Source: Pseudomonas mucoides (GTDB taxonomy: Bacteria > Pseudomonadota > Gammaproteobacteria > Pseudomonadales > Pseudomonadaceae). From it: 64,000 nt of DNA. The position numbers and the translations under genes are program-made. The notes beneath the pieces were generated by a model. That model saw only the letters and a program-made list of their open reading frames with translations, searched no databases and had not been told where the DNA came from. The DNA lies in contig NZ_JACOPW010000001.1 in the NCBI RefSeq assembly GCF_015461845.1, positions 1,178,001 through 1,242,000 of the forward strand. The letters run 5' to 3'. Position 1 is the stretch's first letter; each line of letters starts with the position of its first letter. Below, piece by piece: positions 34,941-44,147 of this stretch.

Positions 34941-36080
34941 TCAGGAGTCGCGGCGCAGATCCGGTGGAATCGGCAGGTCATCCTTGAGCGGCTCAGGCGG
35001 CTTGCCTTTGCCGGCGCGGTGCTGGCGGATCTGGTAGACGTAAGCCAATACCTGGGCGACCGCCAGGTACAGGCCACCGGGTATTTCCTGCTCCAGCTCG
35101 GTGGAGTAATAGATCGAACGCGCCAGGGCGGGCGATTCGAGCAGCAAGACATTGTTGGCCACGGCGATTTCGCGGATTTTCAAGGCCAGGAAGTCACTGC
35201 CCTTGGCCAGCAGCACCGGCGCGCTGCCTTTGTCCGGGTCGTACTTGAGCGCCACGGCGTAGTGGGTCGGGTTGGTGATGACCACATCGGCCTCGGGAAT
35301 GGCCGCCATCATCCGCCGTTGCGACATCTCGCGCTGCAACTGGCGGATGCGCTGTTTGACCTCCGGCCGCCCTTCCTGATCCTTGTGCTCGTCGCGCACC
35401 TCCTGCTTGGTCATCAGCAGTTTCTTGTGGCTTTCCCACAACTGCACCGGCACGTCGACGGCGGCGATGATGATCAGCCCGCAGGCCATCCACAAGGTGC
35501 TCCAGCCCACCACTTGCAGGCTGTGAATGACCGCCATCTCCAACGGCTCGTGCGCGATGCGCATCAGGTCGTCGATGTCGGAAGACAACACCGCCAGTGC
35601 CACGAACAGCACGATCAGAAACTTCGCCAACGCCTTGAGCAGCTCGACGATGGCCTTGGCCGAGAACATCCGCTTGAGCCCCGCGCCAGGATTCATGCGA
35701 CTGAACTTCGGTGCCATGGAACCCGCTGCGAACAACCAGCCACCCAGGGAAATCGGACCGATCAACGCGGCCAGCAGCAAGGTGATCATCAACGGCTGAA
35801 TCGCCACCAGCGCAATCTGCCCCGAATGCAGGAGGAAGGTGCCCATGTTGCGTTGATCCAGAATCACTTCCCGCGAGAGCGTGAAGTTCATCCGCATCAG
35901 CTCCATCATTTCCTGCGCGAGGGCGCCGCCGAAAACCAGCAGGCCGCCGGCGCCGGCGAGCATGATCGCCAGGGTGTTGAGCTCCTTGGAACGCGCAATC
36001 TCACCCTTGTCCCGTGAGTCTTTTTTGCGCTTCTCCGTGGGGTCTTCTGTTTTGTCCTGACCGCTTTCGCTCTCAGCCAT
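34941..36080 (-). CDS. flhB: Flagellar export switch protein FlhB
   Basis: A 379-residue protein with an N-terminal QDKTEDPTEKRKKDSRDKG motif, four membrane helices, and a cytoplasmic domain bearing the autocleavage motif NPTH in DVVITNPTHYAVALK. The C-terminal tail after residue ~350 is Pro/Lys-rich. FlhB determines the switch from rod/hook to filament export. A second FlhB C-terminal domain gene is at 19936. It follows fliR by 3 bases. Confidence 0.96.
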   Translation of the reverse strand: MAESESGQDKTEDPTEKRKKDSRDKGEIARSKELNTLAIMLAGAGGLLVFGGALAQEMMELMRMNFTLSREVILDQRNMGTFLLHSGQIALVAIQPLMITLLLAALIGPISLGGWLFAAGSMAPKFSRMNPGAGLKRMFSAKAIVELLKALAKFLIVLFVALAVLSSDIDDLMRIAHEPLEMAVIHSLQVVGWSTLWMACGLIIIAAVDVPVQLWESHKKLLMTKQEVRDEHKDQEGRPEVKQRIRQLQREMSQRRMMAAIPEADVVITNPTHYAVALKYDPDKGSAPVLLAKGSDFLALKIREIAVANNVLLLESPALARSIYYSTELEQEIPGGLYLAVAQVLAYVYQIRQHRAGKGKPPEPLKDDLPIPPDLRRDS

Positions 36081-36083
36081 GAC

Positions 36084-36869
36084 TCAGCGCGCCCGTGCGA
36101 GTTCGCGTAAAAACTGCAAGGCCTCGGTGGCCAGCGGTTGATACTGATTGATGATGTCCGCCAGCCCGACCCAGACGATGAACAGCCCGAGCACCAGGGT
36201 CAGCGGAAAACCGATAGAGAAGATATTCAGCTGCGGCGCGGCCCGGGTCATCACGCCGAACGCGATGTTGACTACCAGCAGCGCCGTGATCGCTGGCAAC
36301 ACCAACAACAACGCCGCACCGAGGACCCAGCCGAGCTTGCCGGCCAGTTCCCAGAAATGATTGACCAACAATCCGCTGCCAACCGGCAGGGTGGTGAAGC
36401 TTTCAGTCAGGACTTCGAACACCACCAGATGCCCGTTCATAGACAGGAACAGCAGTGTCACCAGCATGGTGAAGAACTGCCCGATCACCGCCACCGAAAC
36501 GCCGTTGGTGGGGTCGACCATCGACGCGAAGCCCATGCCCATCTGAATGGAAACGATCTGCCCGGCGACCACGAAGGCCTGAAAGAACAGCTGTAAGGAA
36601 AAACCCAGAATCGCGCCAATCAGGATCTGCTCGGCGATCAGCAGCAGCCCACTCAAGTCCAGCGCATTGACCGGCGGCATCGGCGGCAGCCCCGGAGCGA
36701 TCACCACGGTGATCGCCAACGCAAAGTACAAACGCACACGTTTGGGCACCAGCGTTGTACCGAACACCGGCATGACCATCAGCAGGGCGCCGATGCGAAA
36801 CAGCGGCAACATGAACGTCGCCACCCAGGTACTGATCTGGGTGTCGGTCAGCTGCAACAGCGACGGCAT
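36084..36869 (-). CDS. fliR: Flagellar export gate protein FliR
   Basis: A 261-residue membrane protein of the FliR/SctT family with about six hydrophobic segments, beginning LLQLTDTQISTWVATFMLPLFRIGALLMV. It has the family's GFASMVDPTNGVSV loop after helix 4. It completes the FliPQR gate. Gaps to fliQ and flhB are 3 bases. Confidence 0.96.
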   Translation of the reverse strand: MPSLLQLTDTQISTWVATFMLPLFRIGALLMVMPVFGTTLVPKRVRLYFALAITVVIAPGLPPMPPVNALDLSGLLLIAEQILIGAILGFSLQLFFQAFVVAGQIVSIQMGMGFASMVDPTNGVSVAVIGQFFTMLVTLLFLSMNGHLVVFEVLTESFTTLPVGSGLLVNHFWELAGKLGWVLGAALLLVLPAITALLVVNIAFGVMTRAAPQLNIFSIGFPLTLVLGLFIVWVGLADIINQYQPLATEALQFLRELARAR

Positions 36870-36872
36870 GGT

Positions 36873-37142
36873 TTAGCCAATGACCTGAGGAATGCTGCCG
36901 TACAACTGCAGGATGTATTCCATGAACGTCTGCACCAGCCATGGGCCGGCAACGATCAGCGTGACCAGCATGACCAGCAAGCGCGGGAGGAAGCTCAGGG
37001 TCTGTTCGTTGATCTGCGTGGCGGCCTGGAACATCGCCACCAACAGGCCGACCAGCAGGCTCGGGATCACCAGCACGGCAACCATCATCGTGGTCAGCCA
37101 CAGCGCTTCGCGAAAGATGTCTACCGCGACTTCCGGCGTCAT
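36873..37142 (-). CDS. fliQ: Flagellar export gate protein FliQ
   Basis: An 89-residue protein with two membrane helices ([22 protein letters not shown] and [22 protein letters not shown]) linked by the family [13 protein letters not shown] loop. The start overlaps the fliP stop by 4 bases. It is part of the FliP5-FliQ4-FliR1 gate complex. Confidence 0.97.
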   Translation of the reverse strand: MTPEVAVDIFREALWLTTMMVAVLVIPSLLVGLLVAMFQAATQINEQTLSFLPRLLVMLVTLIVAGPWLVQTFMEYILQLYGSIPQVIG

Positions 37143-37897
37143 GGCGAGACACCGCCGAAGCTGCTCGCCAACGTACCGATGATCAACGCCCAGCCATCCA
37201 CCAGCACGAACAACATGATCTTGAACGGCAGGGAAATGATCAGTGGCGAGAGCATCATCATGCCCATCGCCATCAGCACACTGGCCACCACCAGGTCGAT
37301 GATCAGGAACGGAATGAAAATCATGAAGCCGATCTGGAACGCGGTTTTCAGCTCAGACGTGACAAACGCCGGCACCAGAATGGTCAGCGGCGCCTGATCG
37401 GGCGACGCGATGTCGGTGCGCTTGGACAGGCGCATGAACAATTCAAGATCGCTGCTGCGCGTCTGCGCCAGCATGAAGTCCTTGATCGGCACCTGAGCCT
37501 TGGCGACGGCATCCTGGGCGGTCAGTTTTTCCGCCAGATACGGCTGCAAGGCGTCCTGATTCACCCGGTCAAACACCGGCGCCATAATGAACAGCGTCAG
37601 AAACAGCGCCATGCCCGTGAGGATCTGGTTCGACGGTGTCTGTTGCAGGCCCAGGGCCTGGCGCAGGATCGAGAAGACAATGATGATCCGCGTGAAGCTG
37701 GTCATCAGCATGACGAACGCCGGGATGAAACTCAGCGCGGTCATGATCAGCAGGATTTGCAGGCTGACCGAGTATTCCTGAGCACCATTGGCGTTGGTGC
37801 CCAAGGTGATCGCAGGGATCGACAACGGATCGGCGGCGAACGCCAGCGGCGCAGCCAGCATCAGGGCCAGCGTCAAGACGATGCGTAACGCACCCAT
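37139..37897 (-). CDS. fliP: Flagellar export gate protein FliP
   Basis: A 252-residue protein with a cleavable signal ([20 protein letters not shown]) and four membrane helices. Family signatures are [22 protein letters not shown] and [24 protein letters not shown] sequence ([19 protein letters not shown]). The start overlaps the fliO stop by one base (TAATG). FliP oligomerises with FliQ and FliR. Confidence 0.97.
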   Translation of the reverse strand: MGALRIVLTLALMLAAPLAFAADPLSIPAITLGTNANGAQEYSVSLQILLIMTALSFIPAFVMLMTSFTRIIIVFSILRQALGLQQTPSNQILTGMALFLTLFIMAPVFDRVNQDALQPYLAEKLTAQDAVAKAQVPIKDFMLAQTRSSDLELFMRLSKRTDIASPDQAPLTILVPAFVTSELKTAFQIGFMIFIPFLIIDLVVASVLMAMGMMMLSPLIISLPFKIMLFVLVDGWALIIGTLASSFGGVSP

Positions 37898-38343
37898 TAC
37901 TTCTTATCCTTTTGATCCTTGCCGAGCATCTCCAATAGACGCTGGGCAAACTCCGGGGTCGCTTTTTCAGTCACGCCCGGCACTTGCACCGGCTCTTTGA
38001 GCACATGCAACGCGGTGATGGTGCCAGGACTGAGGCCAAGCAGAATCTGTTCGTTGCCGACCTGCACCAGCATCAGACGATCACGGGGACCGAGTGCGCG
38101 GGAACCGATCAACTCGATCACCTGCCCTTTGCCGGCCGGCCCGGCCTGCTGGACCCGGCGCAACAGCCAGGCGAGGAAGAAGATCAACCCCAGCACCAGC
38201 AGCAAGCCGAAGACCAACTGCGTCAATTGCCCGGCCACGCCACTGCTGACCGCCGGCGCGGCCGCCGTCGTAGCGGTCGCAACCGTCTCGGCGGCCAGCG
38301 CACTGAAGGGCATCGCCAGTACACACCCCAGAACCTTTTTCAC
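37897..38343 (-). CDS. fliO: Flagellar biosynthesis protein FliO
   Basis: A 148-residue protein: a signal-like N-terminus, one membrane helix ([19 protein letters not shown]) and a small beta-rich cytoplasmic domain ([23 protein letters not shown]). It is an assembly scaffold for FliP. The start is GTG at 38343 immediately after the fliN stop codon (TAA GTG), so it depends on re-initiation. Confidence 0.92.
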   Translation of the reverse strand: MKKVLGCVLAMPFSALAAETVATATTAAAPAVSSGVAGQLTQLVFGLLLVLGLIFFLAWLLRRVQQAGPAGKGQVIELIGSRALGPRDRLMLVQVGNEQILLGLSPGTITALHVLKEPVQVPGVTEKATPEFAQRLLEMLGKDQKDKK

Positions 38344-38805
38344 TTAGCGCAGCTTCTTGATGCGTTCGCTTGGGCTGATCACGTCCGTCAGGCGAATGCC
38401 GAACTTCTCGTTGACCACGACCACTTCGCCGTGAGCGATCAGCGTGCCGTTGACCAGTACGTCCAGCGGCTCACCGGCCAGACGATCGAGCTCGATCACC
38501 GAACCCTGGTTGAGTTGCAGCAGGTTACGGATGTTGATGTCGGTGCTGCCCACTTCCATGGAAATCGACACCGGGATATCAAGGATCACGTCCAGGTTCG
38601 GACCTTCCAGACTCACCGGGTCGTTGTTCTTCGCCACGCTGCCGAACTCTTCCATCGGCAGACGGTTGGACGACGAGCCAGCGGTATCGGCGGCCAGCAA
38701 GGCGTCGATATCGTCCTGACCGGCGTCACCGGTTTCTTCCAGGGCCGCAGCCCATTCATCAGCCAGCGCCTGGTCGTCCTGCGCGTTCATATCGTCGTTC
38801 ATCAT
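38344..38805 (-). CDS. fliN: Flagellar switch protein FliN
   Basis: A 153-residue protein: an acidic N-terminal extension with GQDDIDALLAAD (about residues 29-40), then the SpoA domain (about 75-150: LDVILDIPVSISMEVG ... DRLAGEPLDVLVNG). It forms C-ring complexes with FliM. Two adjacent ATGs (38805, 38802) are possible; GAGG lies 4 or 7 bases upstream respectively, so the second is somewhat favoured. The N-terminal motif resembles the CheY-docking peptide of FliM. Confidence 0.95.
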   Translation of the reverse strand: MMNDDMNAQDDQALADEWAAALEETGDAGQDDIDALLAADTAGSSSNRLPMEEFGSVAKNNDPVSLEGPNLDVILDIPVSISMEVGSTDINIRNLLQLNQGSVIELDRLAGEPLDVLVNGTLIAHGEVVVVNEKFGIRLTDVISPSERIKKLR

Positions 38806-38870
38806 TTGTCCTCGGCGGGCAAAAATTCGGTTAGTAGCAGTCTGTTAAAACAAGGAGGTTTGAGCGCCGG

Positions 38871-39839
38871 TCAGCGGCGCTCGATCGGCTCGATCACCTG
38901 CAACGCAAGGTTGCCTTTGTGCGAGCCCATCTTGACCTTGAACGCAGGCACGCCATTGGCGCGCATGATCATTTCTTCCGGCATCTCGACCGGGATGATG
39001 TCCCCCGGCTGCATGTGCAGGATGTCGCGCAAGCGCAACTGGCGACGCGCAACCGTAGCGCCGATCGGCACGTCGACATCCAGCACGTCCTGACGCAGGG
39101 CGTTGACCCAGCGCTCGTCCTGATCGTCGAGGTCCGACTGGAAACCGGCGTCGAGCATTTCGCGCACCGGCTCGATCATCGAGTACGGCATGGTCACGTG
39201 CAGGTCACCGCCACCGCCATCGAGTTCGATGTGGAAGGTCGACACCACCACCGCTTCGCTGGGGCCGACGATGTTGGCCATGGCCGGGTTCACTTCCGAG
39301 TTGATGTACTCGAAGTTCACTTCCATGATCGCCTGCCAGGCTTCCTTCAAATCGACGAAGGCCTGCTCCAGCACCATGCGCACCACGCGCAGTTCGGTCG
39401 GGGTGAATTCACGCCCCTCGATCTTGGCGTGACGGCCATCGCCGCCGAAGAAGTTGTCCACCAGCTTGAACACCAGCTTGGCGTCGAGGATGAACAGCGC
39501 AGTGCCGCGCAACGGCTTGATCTTGACCAGGTTGAGGCTGGTCGGCACGTACAGCGAGTGCACGTATTCGCCGAACTTCATCACCTGCACACCACCGACG
39601 GCAACGTCCGCCGAGCGGCGCAGCATGTTGAACATGCTGATGCGGGTGTAGCGGGCGAAACGCTCGTTGATCATTTCCAGGGTCGGCATGCGTCCGCGGA
39701 CGATGCGATCCTGGCTGGTCAGGTCGTAGCTTTTGACGCTGCCGGGCTCAGCAACGTTATCGGTCTGTACCAGACCATCGTCGACGCCATGCAACAGCGC
39801 ATCGATCTCATCCTGGGACAGCAGGTCCTGCACGGCCAT
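38871..39839 (-). CDS. fliM: Flagellar motor switch protein FliM
   Basis: A 322-residue protein. N-terminal CheY-P binding peptide LSQDEIDALLHGV (about residues 7-19), middle CheC-like domain with GGVQVMKFGEY and EREFTP-type segment (EGREFTPTELRVVRMV), and the C-terminal SpoA domain (DVDVPIGATVARRQLRLRD). It is the CheY target of the C ring. The 9-base gap to fliL and 65-base gap to fliN place it in fliLMNOPQR-flhB. Confidence 0.97.
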   Translation of the reverse strand: MAVQDLLSQDEIDALLHGVDDGLVQTDNVAEPGSVKSYDLTSQDRIVRGRMPTLEMINERFARYTRISMFNMLRRSADVAVGGVQVMKFGEYVHSLYVPTSLNLVKIKPLRGTALFILDAKLVFKLVDNFFGGDGRHAKIEGREFTPTELRVVRMVLEQAFVDLKEAWQAIMEVNFEYINSEVNPAMANIVGPSEAVVVSTFHIELDGGGGDLHVTMPYSMIEPVREMLDAGFQSDLDDQDERWVNALRQDVLDVDVPIGATVARRQLRLRDILHMQPGDIIPVEMPEEMIMRANGVPAFKVKMGSHKGNLALQVIEPIERR

Positions 39840-39848
39840 GTCGTGTTC

Positions 39849-40346
39849 CTACTGCAGTACGAAATTAGTGAAAAGCAACTGTTCGATAACCACTTTGCCG
39901 AGTTCTTTTTGCGCCACTTCCTGCACGCTGGCCGTGGCCTTCTGACGCAACATTTCCTGGCCAACCGGCGTGGCCAGGGTGTTGAAATCCTGACCGGAGA
40001 ACAGCATGACCAGGTTGTTGCGGATCACCGGCATGTGCACCTTGAGCGCGTCCAGATCGGCCTGGTTGCGGCCCTGCATGGTGATGCTCACCTGCATGTA
40101 GCGCTGACGGCCATTCTGGTTGTAGTTAGCCACGAAGGCCGGCGCCATGGGCTCGAAAATCGCGGGCTGCTTGCCGACCACGGCGGTTTCCGCCGCAACC
40201 GGTTTGCTCTGGGCGCTGTGCATGAAGAACCAGGTCGCCCCCACGGACATGCCGATCGCCAGCAGCAAGGCCACCACGATCAAAACAATCAGCTTGATCT
40301 TGCCTTTGGTTGCGGGGTCTTTTACTACTGCTTCGCTCTTCGCCAT
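39849..40346 (-). CDS. fliL: Flagellar basal body protein FliL
   Basis: A 165-residue protein with a single membrane helix (about residues 18-41: LIVLIVVALLLAIGMSVGATW) and a periplasmic C-terminal domain (EPMAPAFVANYNQNGRQRYMQ onward). FliL surrounds the stator and supports motor output. A near-consensus sigma-54 element lies about 50 bases upstream, so it is the first gene of the fliL-flhB operon. Confidence 0.95.
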   Translation of the reverse strand: MAKSEAVVKDPATKGKIKLIVLIVVALLLAIGMSVGATWFFMHSAQSKPVAAETAVVGKQPAIFEPMAPAFVANYNQNGRQRYMQVSITMQGRNQADLDALKVHMPVIRNNLVMLFSGQDFNTLATPVGQEMLRQKATASVQEVAQKELGKVVIEQLLFTNFVLQ

Positions 40347-40396
40347 GCCAATAATCCGTCACTATTCGGGTTTTCACAGTCGCACGGCAAGGCAAG

Positions 40397-40412
40397 AGCA
40401 AGTGTTATGCCA
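40397..40412 (-). promoter_or_regulatory. Candidate sigma-54 promoter of the fliL operon
   Basis: TGGCATAACACTTGCT on the minus strand matches TGGCACG-N4-TTGCW at all bases but two. The distance to the fliL start is about 50 bases. Confidence 0.7.
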
Positions 40413-40462
40413 GAAGTGTCGGGAGGGCGCTGGGCGGGGATTTCAGGGACACCACAAAAAAT

Positions 40463-40550
40463 GTAGGAGCGAGCCTGCTCGCGATAAGGCAGTAACATTC
40501 AACCGCTTCGTTGACTGTTACACCGCTATCGCGAGCAGGCTCACTCCTAC
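40463..40550. repeat. REP pair (REPIN) between fliL promoter and fliK
   Basis: GTAGGAGCGAGCCTGCTCGCGATA and TATCGCGAGCAGGCTCACTCCTAC are head-to-head with a 40-base spacer. It is of the same class as 9729-9814 and forms the 3' end region of fliK. Confidence 0.88.
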
Positions 40551-40568
40551 AAGGGTTTTGCGTTTTTA

Positions 40569-41957
40569 TCAGGCGTAGTAGTCGACGGCGCTGGAGCCAA
40601 TCACGCTGGTAGCAGCTTGCGCCACTTCAGCCACCGTCGGCGCGAGTTCTTCATCCATTGAGTCGAGGCGACCACCACTGGCATGGGTGCGACCACCCTG
40701 CCCCTGTTGCGCCTGTTCCTGGCCCTGTCCCTGCCAGCCACGGGACTGGTCGGACACGTTGACGTCGACTTGCCCCATGCCCTGCTGGGTGAACATGTCA
40801 CGCAGGCGATGCATCTGGCTGTCCAGCGCTTCACGAACGCTTGGATGGGCACTCATGAAGGTGACCTGAGTCTGTTGATCCGGGACCATGTTCACCCGAA
40901 TGTCCAAGCGCCCCAGTTCGGCCGGTTGCAACTGAATGTCGGCCGCCTTGAGATTGGCGCTGGAGAGGTACATGACCCGATTGACCACTTCTTCGGTCCA
41001 GCCACTCTGGTGCATGGCGATCGGCTGATTCACCGGCAAGGCGTTGGCTGTTTTCGGCGTGGCCGCCTGAGTCAATGCCGCCAGACGGTTGGCGAAGTCA
41101 TCGACACGGGTGTCGCTGCTGGCGGATTTCAGGTCTTTCAGGCCGTCATCGATCAGACCGCTGAACGCCTTCTCGCCGCCCTGGCTGGTACTGTCCTTGT
41201 CGGCTTGCACGTCGAGCATGTTCGCCATGCCGGCGGCAAAATTCTGCGCCGAGGTCAGTTCGCCGTCAGCCTGGGCCTGGGCCGGCGACGCTTTGGGCTG
41301 GGACTGGCTGGACGCGGAAACGTGACCACTCTGCTCCATGGCCAGGCGCACTGCCGGCAGGGCATCGAGCGGATCGGCTTCAGGATCGAAATCACTGTCG
41401 GCGGTTGCAGCGACGGGCGCAGGAGCCGTTTGCGCAGGGGCGGCAGCCGTGGTCGCCGCAACGGGTGATGCCACTGCCGGTTGTGCGGTAACGGCCACCG
41501 GCGCAGCGGGCTCGACGGGTGCCGCGATCACCGGCTGCACGACTGCCATCAAGGCTGGATCAAGGGACGGATCGAGGCTTGGGTCGGCTGGCGCGGTGTC
41601 GGCCACCGGCGTCTCGGAGGTATCCGGTGCGACATCAATGGCGGCTGCGTCCTCGGCCGGCGCCGGTTTTTCGGCGGGCAAGGAATTGCCGCTATCGGCA
41701 ACCACAGGTTCCGGGGCGGCAGCCTTGTCACTGCTGCCGTCTGTTTTTGCAGTGCCTTGCGGCGCATTGTCCGTCGCTGGCTTGGCCGGTTTATCAACGG
41801 CCGCGACAGGCTTGTCTTGAGCCTGATTGGCGTAGACCTCAGCAAAGCTGGACGCCTTGTCCCCTGGCTCGGCAGCCACCGCCGGGGTATTGGCGGACGC
41901 GGCAAGCGTCTTGGCCGCTGTGCTGGCCTGAAGAAGTGAATTAGGGGTAACGGGCAT
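40569..41957 (-). CDS. fliK: Flagellar hook-length control protein FliK
   Basis: A 462-residue protein. About 300 residues are low complexity, Ala/Pro/Asp-rich. The C-terminal Flg_hook domain is at about residues 340-425 (IQLQPAELGRLDIRVNMVP, VREALDSQMHRLRDMFTQQG), followed by a Gln/Gly-rich tail. FliK is exported as a hook ruler and contacts FlhB. ATG 41957 (MPVTPNSLLQA) was chosen, since GGAGA lies just upstream; the frame to 42032 is read-through. A sigma-54-like element precedes it. Confidence 0.93.
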   Translation of the reverse strand: MPVTPNSLLQASTAAKTLAASANTPAVAAEPGDKASSFAEVYANQAQDKPVAAVDKPAKPATDNAPQGTAKTDGSSDKAAAPEPVVADSGNSLPAEKPAPAEDAAAIDVAPDTSETPVADTAPADPSLDPSLDPALMAVVQPVIAAPVEPAAPVAVTAQPAVASPVAATTAAAPAQTAPAPVAATADSDFDPEADPLDALPAVRLAMEQSGHVSASSQSQPKASPAQAQADGELTSAQNFAAGMANMLDVQADKDSTSQGGEKAFSGLIDDGLKDLKSASSDTRVDDFANRLAALTQAATPKTANALPVNQPIAMHQSGWTEEVVNRVMYLSSANLKAADIQLQPAELGRLDIRVNMVPDQQTQVTFMSAHPSVREALDSQMHRLRDMFTQQGMGQVDVNVSDQSRGWQGQGQEQAQQGQGGRTHASGGRLDSMDEELAPTVAEVAQAATSVIGSSAVDYYA

Positions 41958-42005
41958 AAACGGTCTCCGCTGCACTGGGATCGTAGGTACAGTGAGCGAG
42001 ATGTC

Positions 42006-42021
42006 TGCAAGGGTCGAGCCA
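42006..42021 (-). promoter_or_regulatory. Candidate sigma-54 promoter of fliK
   Basis: TGGCTCGACCCTTGCA on the minus strand differs from TGGCACG-N4-TTGCA at one base and lies 49 bases before the fliK ATG. Confidence 0.7.
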
Positions 42022-42032
42022 GGTTTAACCAT

Positions 42033-42051
42033 CCGGCGCTAAAAGCGCCGG
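42033..42051. terminator. Stem-loop after the Hpt gene
   Basis: CCGGCGCT-AAA-AGCGCCGG is an 8-bp perfect stem directly after the Hpt gene stop and before the fliK promoter. The U-run is short, so termination strength is uncertain. Confidence 0.55.
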
Positions 42052-42060
42052 GTGGTCAGG

Positions 42061-42408
42061 TTACTCGGAGAGAGAACGCTGTTTTTCTGCCTCGTAAAGC
42101 GGTCGGACGATGGCGAATTCGCCGTCGATTTCCCCCACCAGCTTTTCAATGCCCGCGAGGCTCTTTTGGTTGGCGCGCTGCTCCAGCTCATGACACAGCT
42201 CAGCCAGGCGAGTGGCGCCCATGTTGCTGCTGCTGCCTTTGAAGCTGTGGGCAGCATCCCTGAGTTGCATGGCATCGGCATAATTCTGCAGAAGCTTCAA
42301 ACGCTCTTCGGAGTCGCGAATGAACGTATCCAGTAGCTCCGGATACTCATCCTCCATCACTTCCTGCAACGCGCTCAGCACGTTTGGGTCCAGATGTGTG
42401 TCAGCCAC
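42061..42408 (-). CDS. hptB: Histidine phosphotransfer protein (HptB-like)
   Basis: A 115-residue Hpt domain with phospho-acceptor His54 in AAHSFKGSSSNMGA, flanked by helices of a four-helix bundle. In P. aeruginosa HptB receives phosphate from hybrid kinases (RetS, PA1611) and passes it to HsbR, encoded next to it here at 42439. The trio controls motility/biofilm switching. The name is inferred from the identical hptB-hsbR-hsbA-like neighbourhood. Confidence 0.85.
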   Translation of the reverse strand: MADTHLDPNVLSALQEVMEDEYPELLDTFIRDSEERLKLLQNYADAMQLRDAAHSFKGSSSNMGATRLAELCHELEQRANQKSLAGIEKLVGEIDGEFAIVRPLYEAEKQRSLSE

Positions 42409-42438
42409 TTGCTCACTCCTTGATCAAGAATGGGTGAA

Positions 42439-44142
42439 TTATGCCAGAGCCTCCCAGGAAAACTCCACGCGTGCGCAACGACCCTCGTCAGACCAACTGG
42501 CGTTACGGCCCAACTGGCGGACAAGACTGACACCACGTCCCGACAAACGGACGCCATCCAGGGGGCGTTCCAGCACACGCGCCACGTCAAATCCCTTGCC
42601 GCTGTCTTCAACCCGAACGACCAGGCAACCGCCCTTGCCTTCTGGCGTCACCTGCAAATGCACCCGCACAAAACCGTCCTGCAATCCCTCCAACCGCTCA
42701 TTGCGTAGCTGGTAATAGCGTGCAAAACCCGACGCATCGCGCTTGAGGCTTGAGTCCAACCCCAGCACGCCGTGCTCCAGCGCATTGGAGTACAGCTCGG
42801 CGAGCACACTGTAGAGCGCGCCGCTTTGAGCCCGCAACCCGTGGACCTCAAGCAGTAACTGCAAAAGGTACGGCAGCGGATTAAAGCGTTTGAGGGTCTC
42901 GGCGCGAAACTCGAAATTCACCGACCAGTCCAGTGGACAGGACTGGCCGCTGTCGGAGTACACCAGCGCCGGCGGCGTCAGTTGCGTCGCCTCCAGCAGG
43001 CTGACCTCGACCATGCTCACATCATCCCGGGCCTCACCGCCAAAATTGCGCAGCGCCTGCTTGATTTCCCCAAACAATGCGTCAGGTTGACGATTGGCTG
43101 CAAACACCTGCTGCAACCGGTCCACACCAAACAACTGCTCATTGCCATCGCACGTATCGATGACCCCGTCGGACAACAGGAACACTCGGTCCCCGACAGC
43201 CATCGGGAACACTTCGGTGCGGTCATTGAACGTTTGCGGGCTCAGCACGCCCAGTGGCAAGTGACGGGCCGTCAGCGGCTTGCGTTCACCCGTGGCGATG
43301 GAATGCAGATACCCATCCGGCATTCCGCCATTCCAGACCTCCACCGAGCGTCGCTGAAAGCTCAGGCACAGCAAGGTTGCGCAGCAGAACATGTCCACCG
43401 GCAAGATGCGTTTGAGCTTGGCGTTCATCTCGCGCAGGGTTTCGGACAGGCCGTAACCCTTGGCGGTCATGCCATAGAAGACTTCGGCCAGGGGCATGGC
43501 GCCCACGGCCGCGGGTAAACCATGGCCGGTGAAATCCCCCAGCAGCACGTGCATGTCGCCCGCCGGGGTAAAGGCAGCCAGCAGCAGATCACCGTTGAAC
43601 AGCGCATAAGGCGATTGCAGGTAGCGAATATTCGGTGCATTCAGGCAGCCGGAATGCGCGACCTTGTCGAAAACCGCCTTGGCCACCCGCTGCTCATTGA
43701 GCAGATAGTCATGATGCCTGCCGATCAGGTCGCGCTGCTGCAACACCGTGGCCTGCAAGCGACGCAAGCGATCCATCGCCTTGATCTTGGCGGCGAGGAT
43801 CACTGGGTTATAAGGCTTTGCCAGAAAGTCGTCGCCGCCAGCCTCCAGGCATCGGGCCAGGGCTTCGCTTTCGGTAAGCGAGGTCAGGAAGATGATCGGC
43901 ACCAGGGTTTCCCCGGCGAGCAGCTTGATTTGCCGTGCCGCCTCGAAACCGTCCATCACCGGCATCATCGCGTCCATCAACACCAGGTGCGGTTGCTGCT
44001 GACGAAACGTTTCGACCGCCTCGGCACCATTGGCGGCCGTCAGCACGTTATGGCCCTGGCGGCGGACAATGCTCGACAGCAGCATGCGATCGGCCGCGCT
44101 GTCTTCGGCGATGAGGATCGTCAGGGGTTCGAGCGACTGCAT
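42439..44142 (-). CDS. hsbR: Response regulator-PP2C phosphatase-anti-sigma kinase fusion (HsbR-like)
   Basis: A 567-residue protein with three parts: a receiver (1-~125) with phospho-acceptor Asp57 in LVLMDAMMP; a SpoIIE-like PP2C phosphatase (about 170-370: LLGDFTGHGLPAAVGAMPL, DRVFLLSDGVID); and an HATPase anti-sigma-factor kinase domain at the C-terminus (YSNALEHGVLG, EDSGKGFD). It acts on the STAS protein encoded upstream. Start: ATG 44142, or TTG 44151 overlapping the hsbA-like stop. I favour ATG, though neither has a strong ribosome site. Confidence 0.9.
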   Translation of the reverse strand: MQSLEPLTILIAEDSAADRMLLSSIVRRQGHNVLTAANGAEAVETFRQQQPHLVLMDAMMPVMDGFEAARQIKLLAGETLVPIIFLTSLTESEALARCLEAGGDDFLAKPYNPVILAAKIKAMDRLRRLQATVLQQRDLIGRHHDYLLNEQRVAKAVFDKVAHSGCLNAPNIRYLQSPYALFNGDLLLAAFTPAGDMHVLLGDFTGHGLPAAVGAMPLAEVFYGMTAKGYGLSETLREMNAKLKRILPVDMFCCATLLCLSFQRRSVEVWNGGMPDGYLHSIATGERKPLTARHLPLGVLSPQTFNDRTEVFPMAVGDRVFLLSDGVIDTCDGNEQLFGVDRLQQVFAANRQPDALFGEIKQALRNFGGEARDDVSMVEVSLLEATQLTPPALVYSDSGQSCPLDWSVNFEFRAETLKRFNPLPYLLQLLLEVHGLRAQSGALYSVLAELYSNALEHGVLGLDSSLKRDASGFARYYQLRNERLEGLQDGFVRVHLQVTPEGKGGCLVVRVEDSGKGFDVARVLERPLDGVRLSGRGVSLVRQLGRNASWSDEGRCARVEFSWEALA

Positions 44143-44147
44143 GGCAG

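Noticed and set aside
34771..35152. Longer N-terminus for FlhA read from 35152
   Set aside because: It reads through the intergenic palindrome and into the flhB 3' end; FlhA family start is at GTG 34771.
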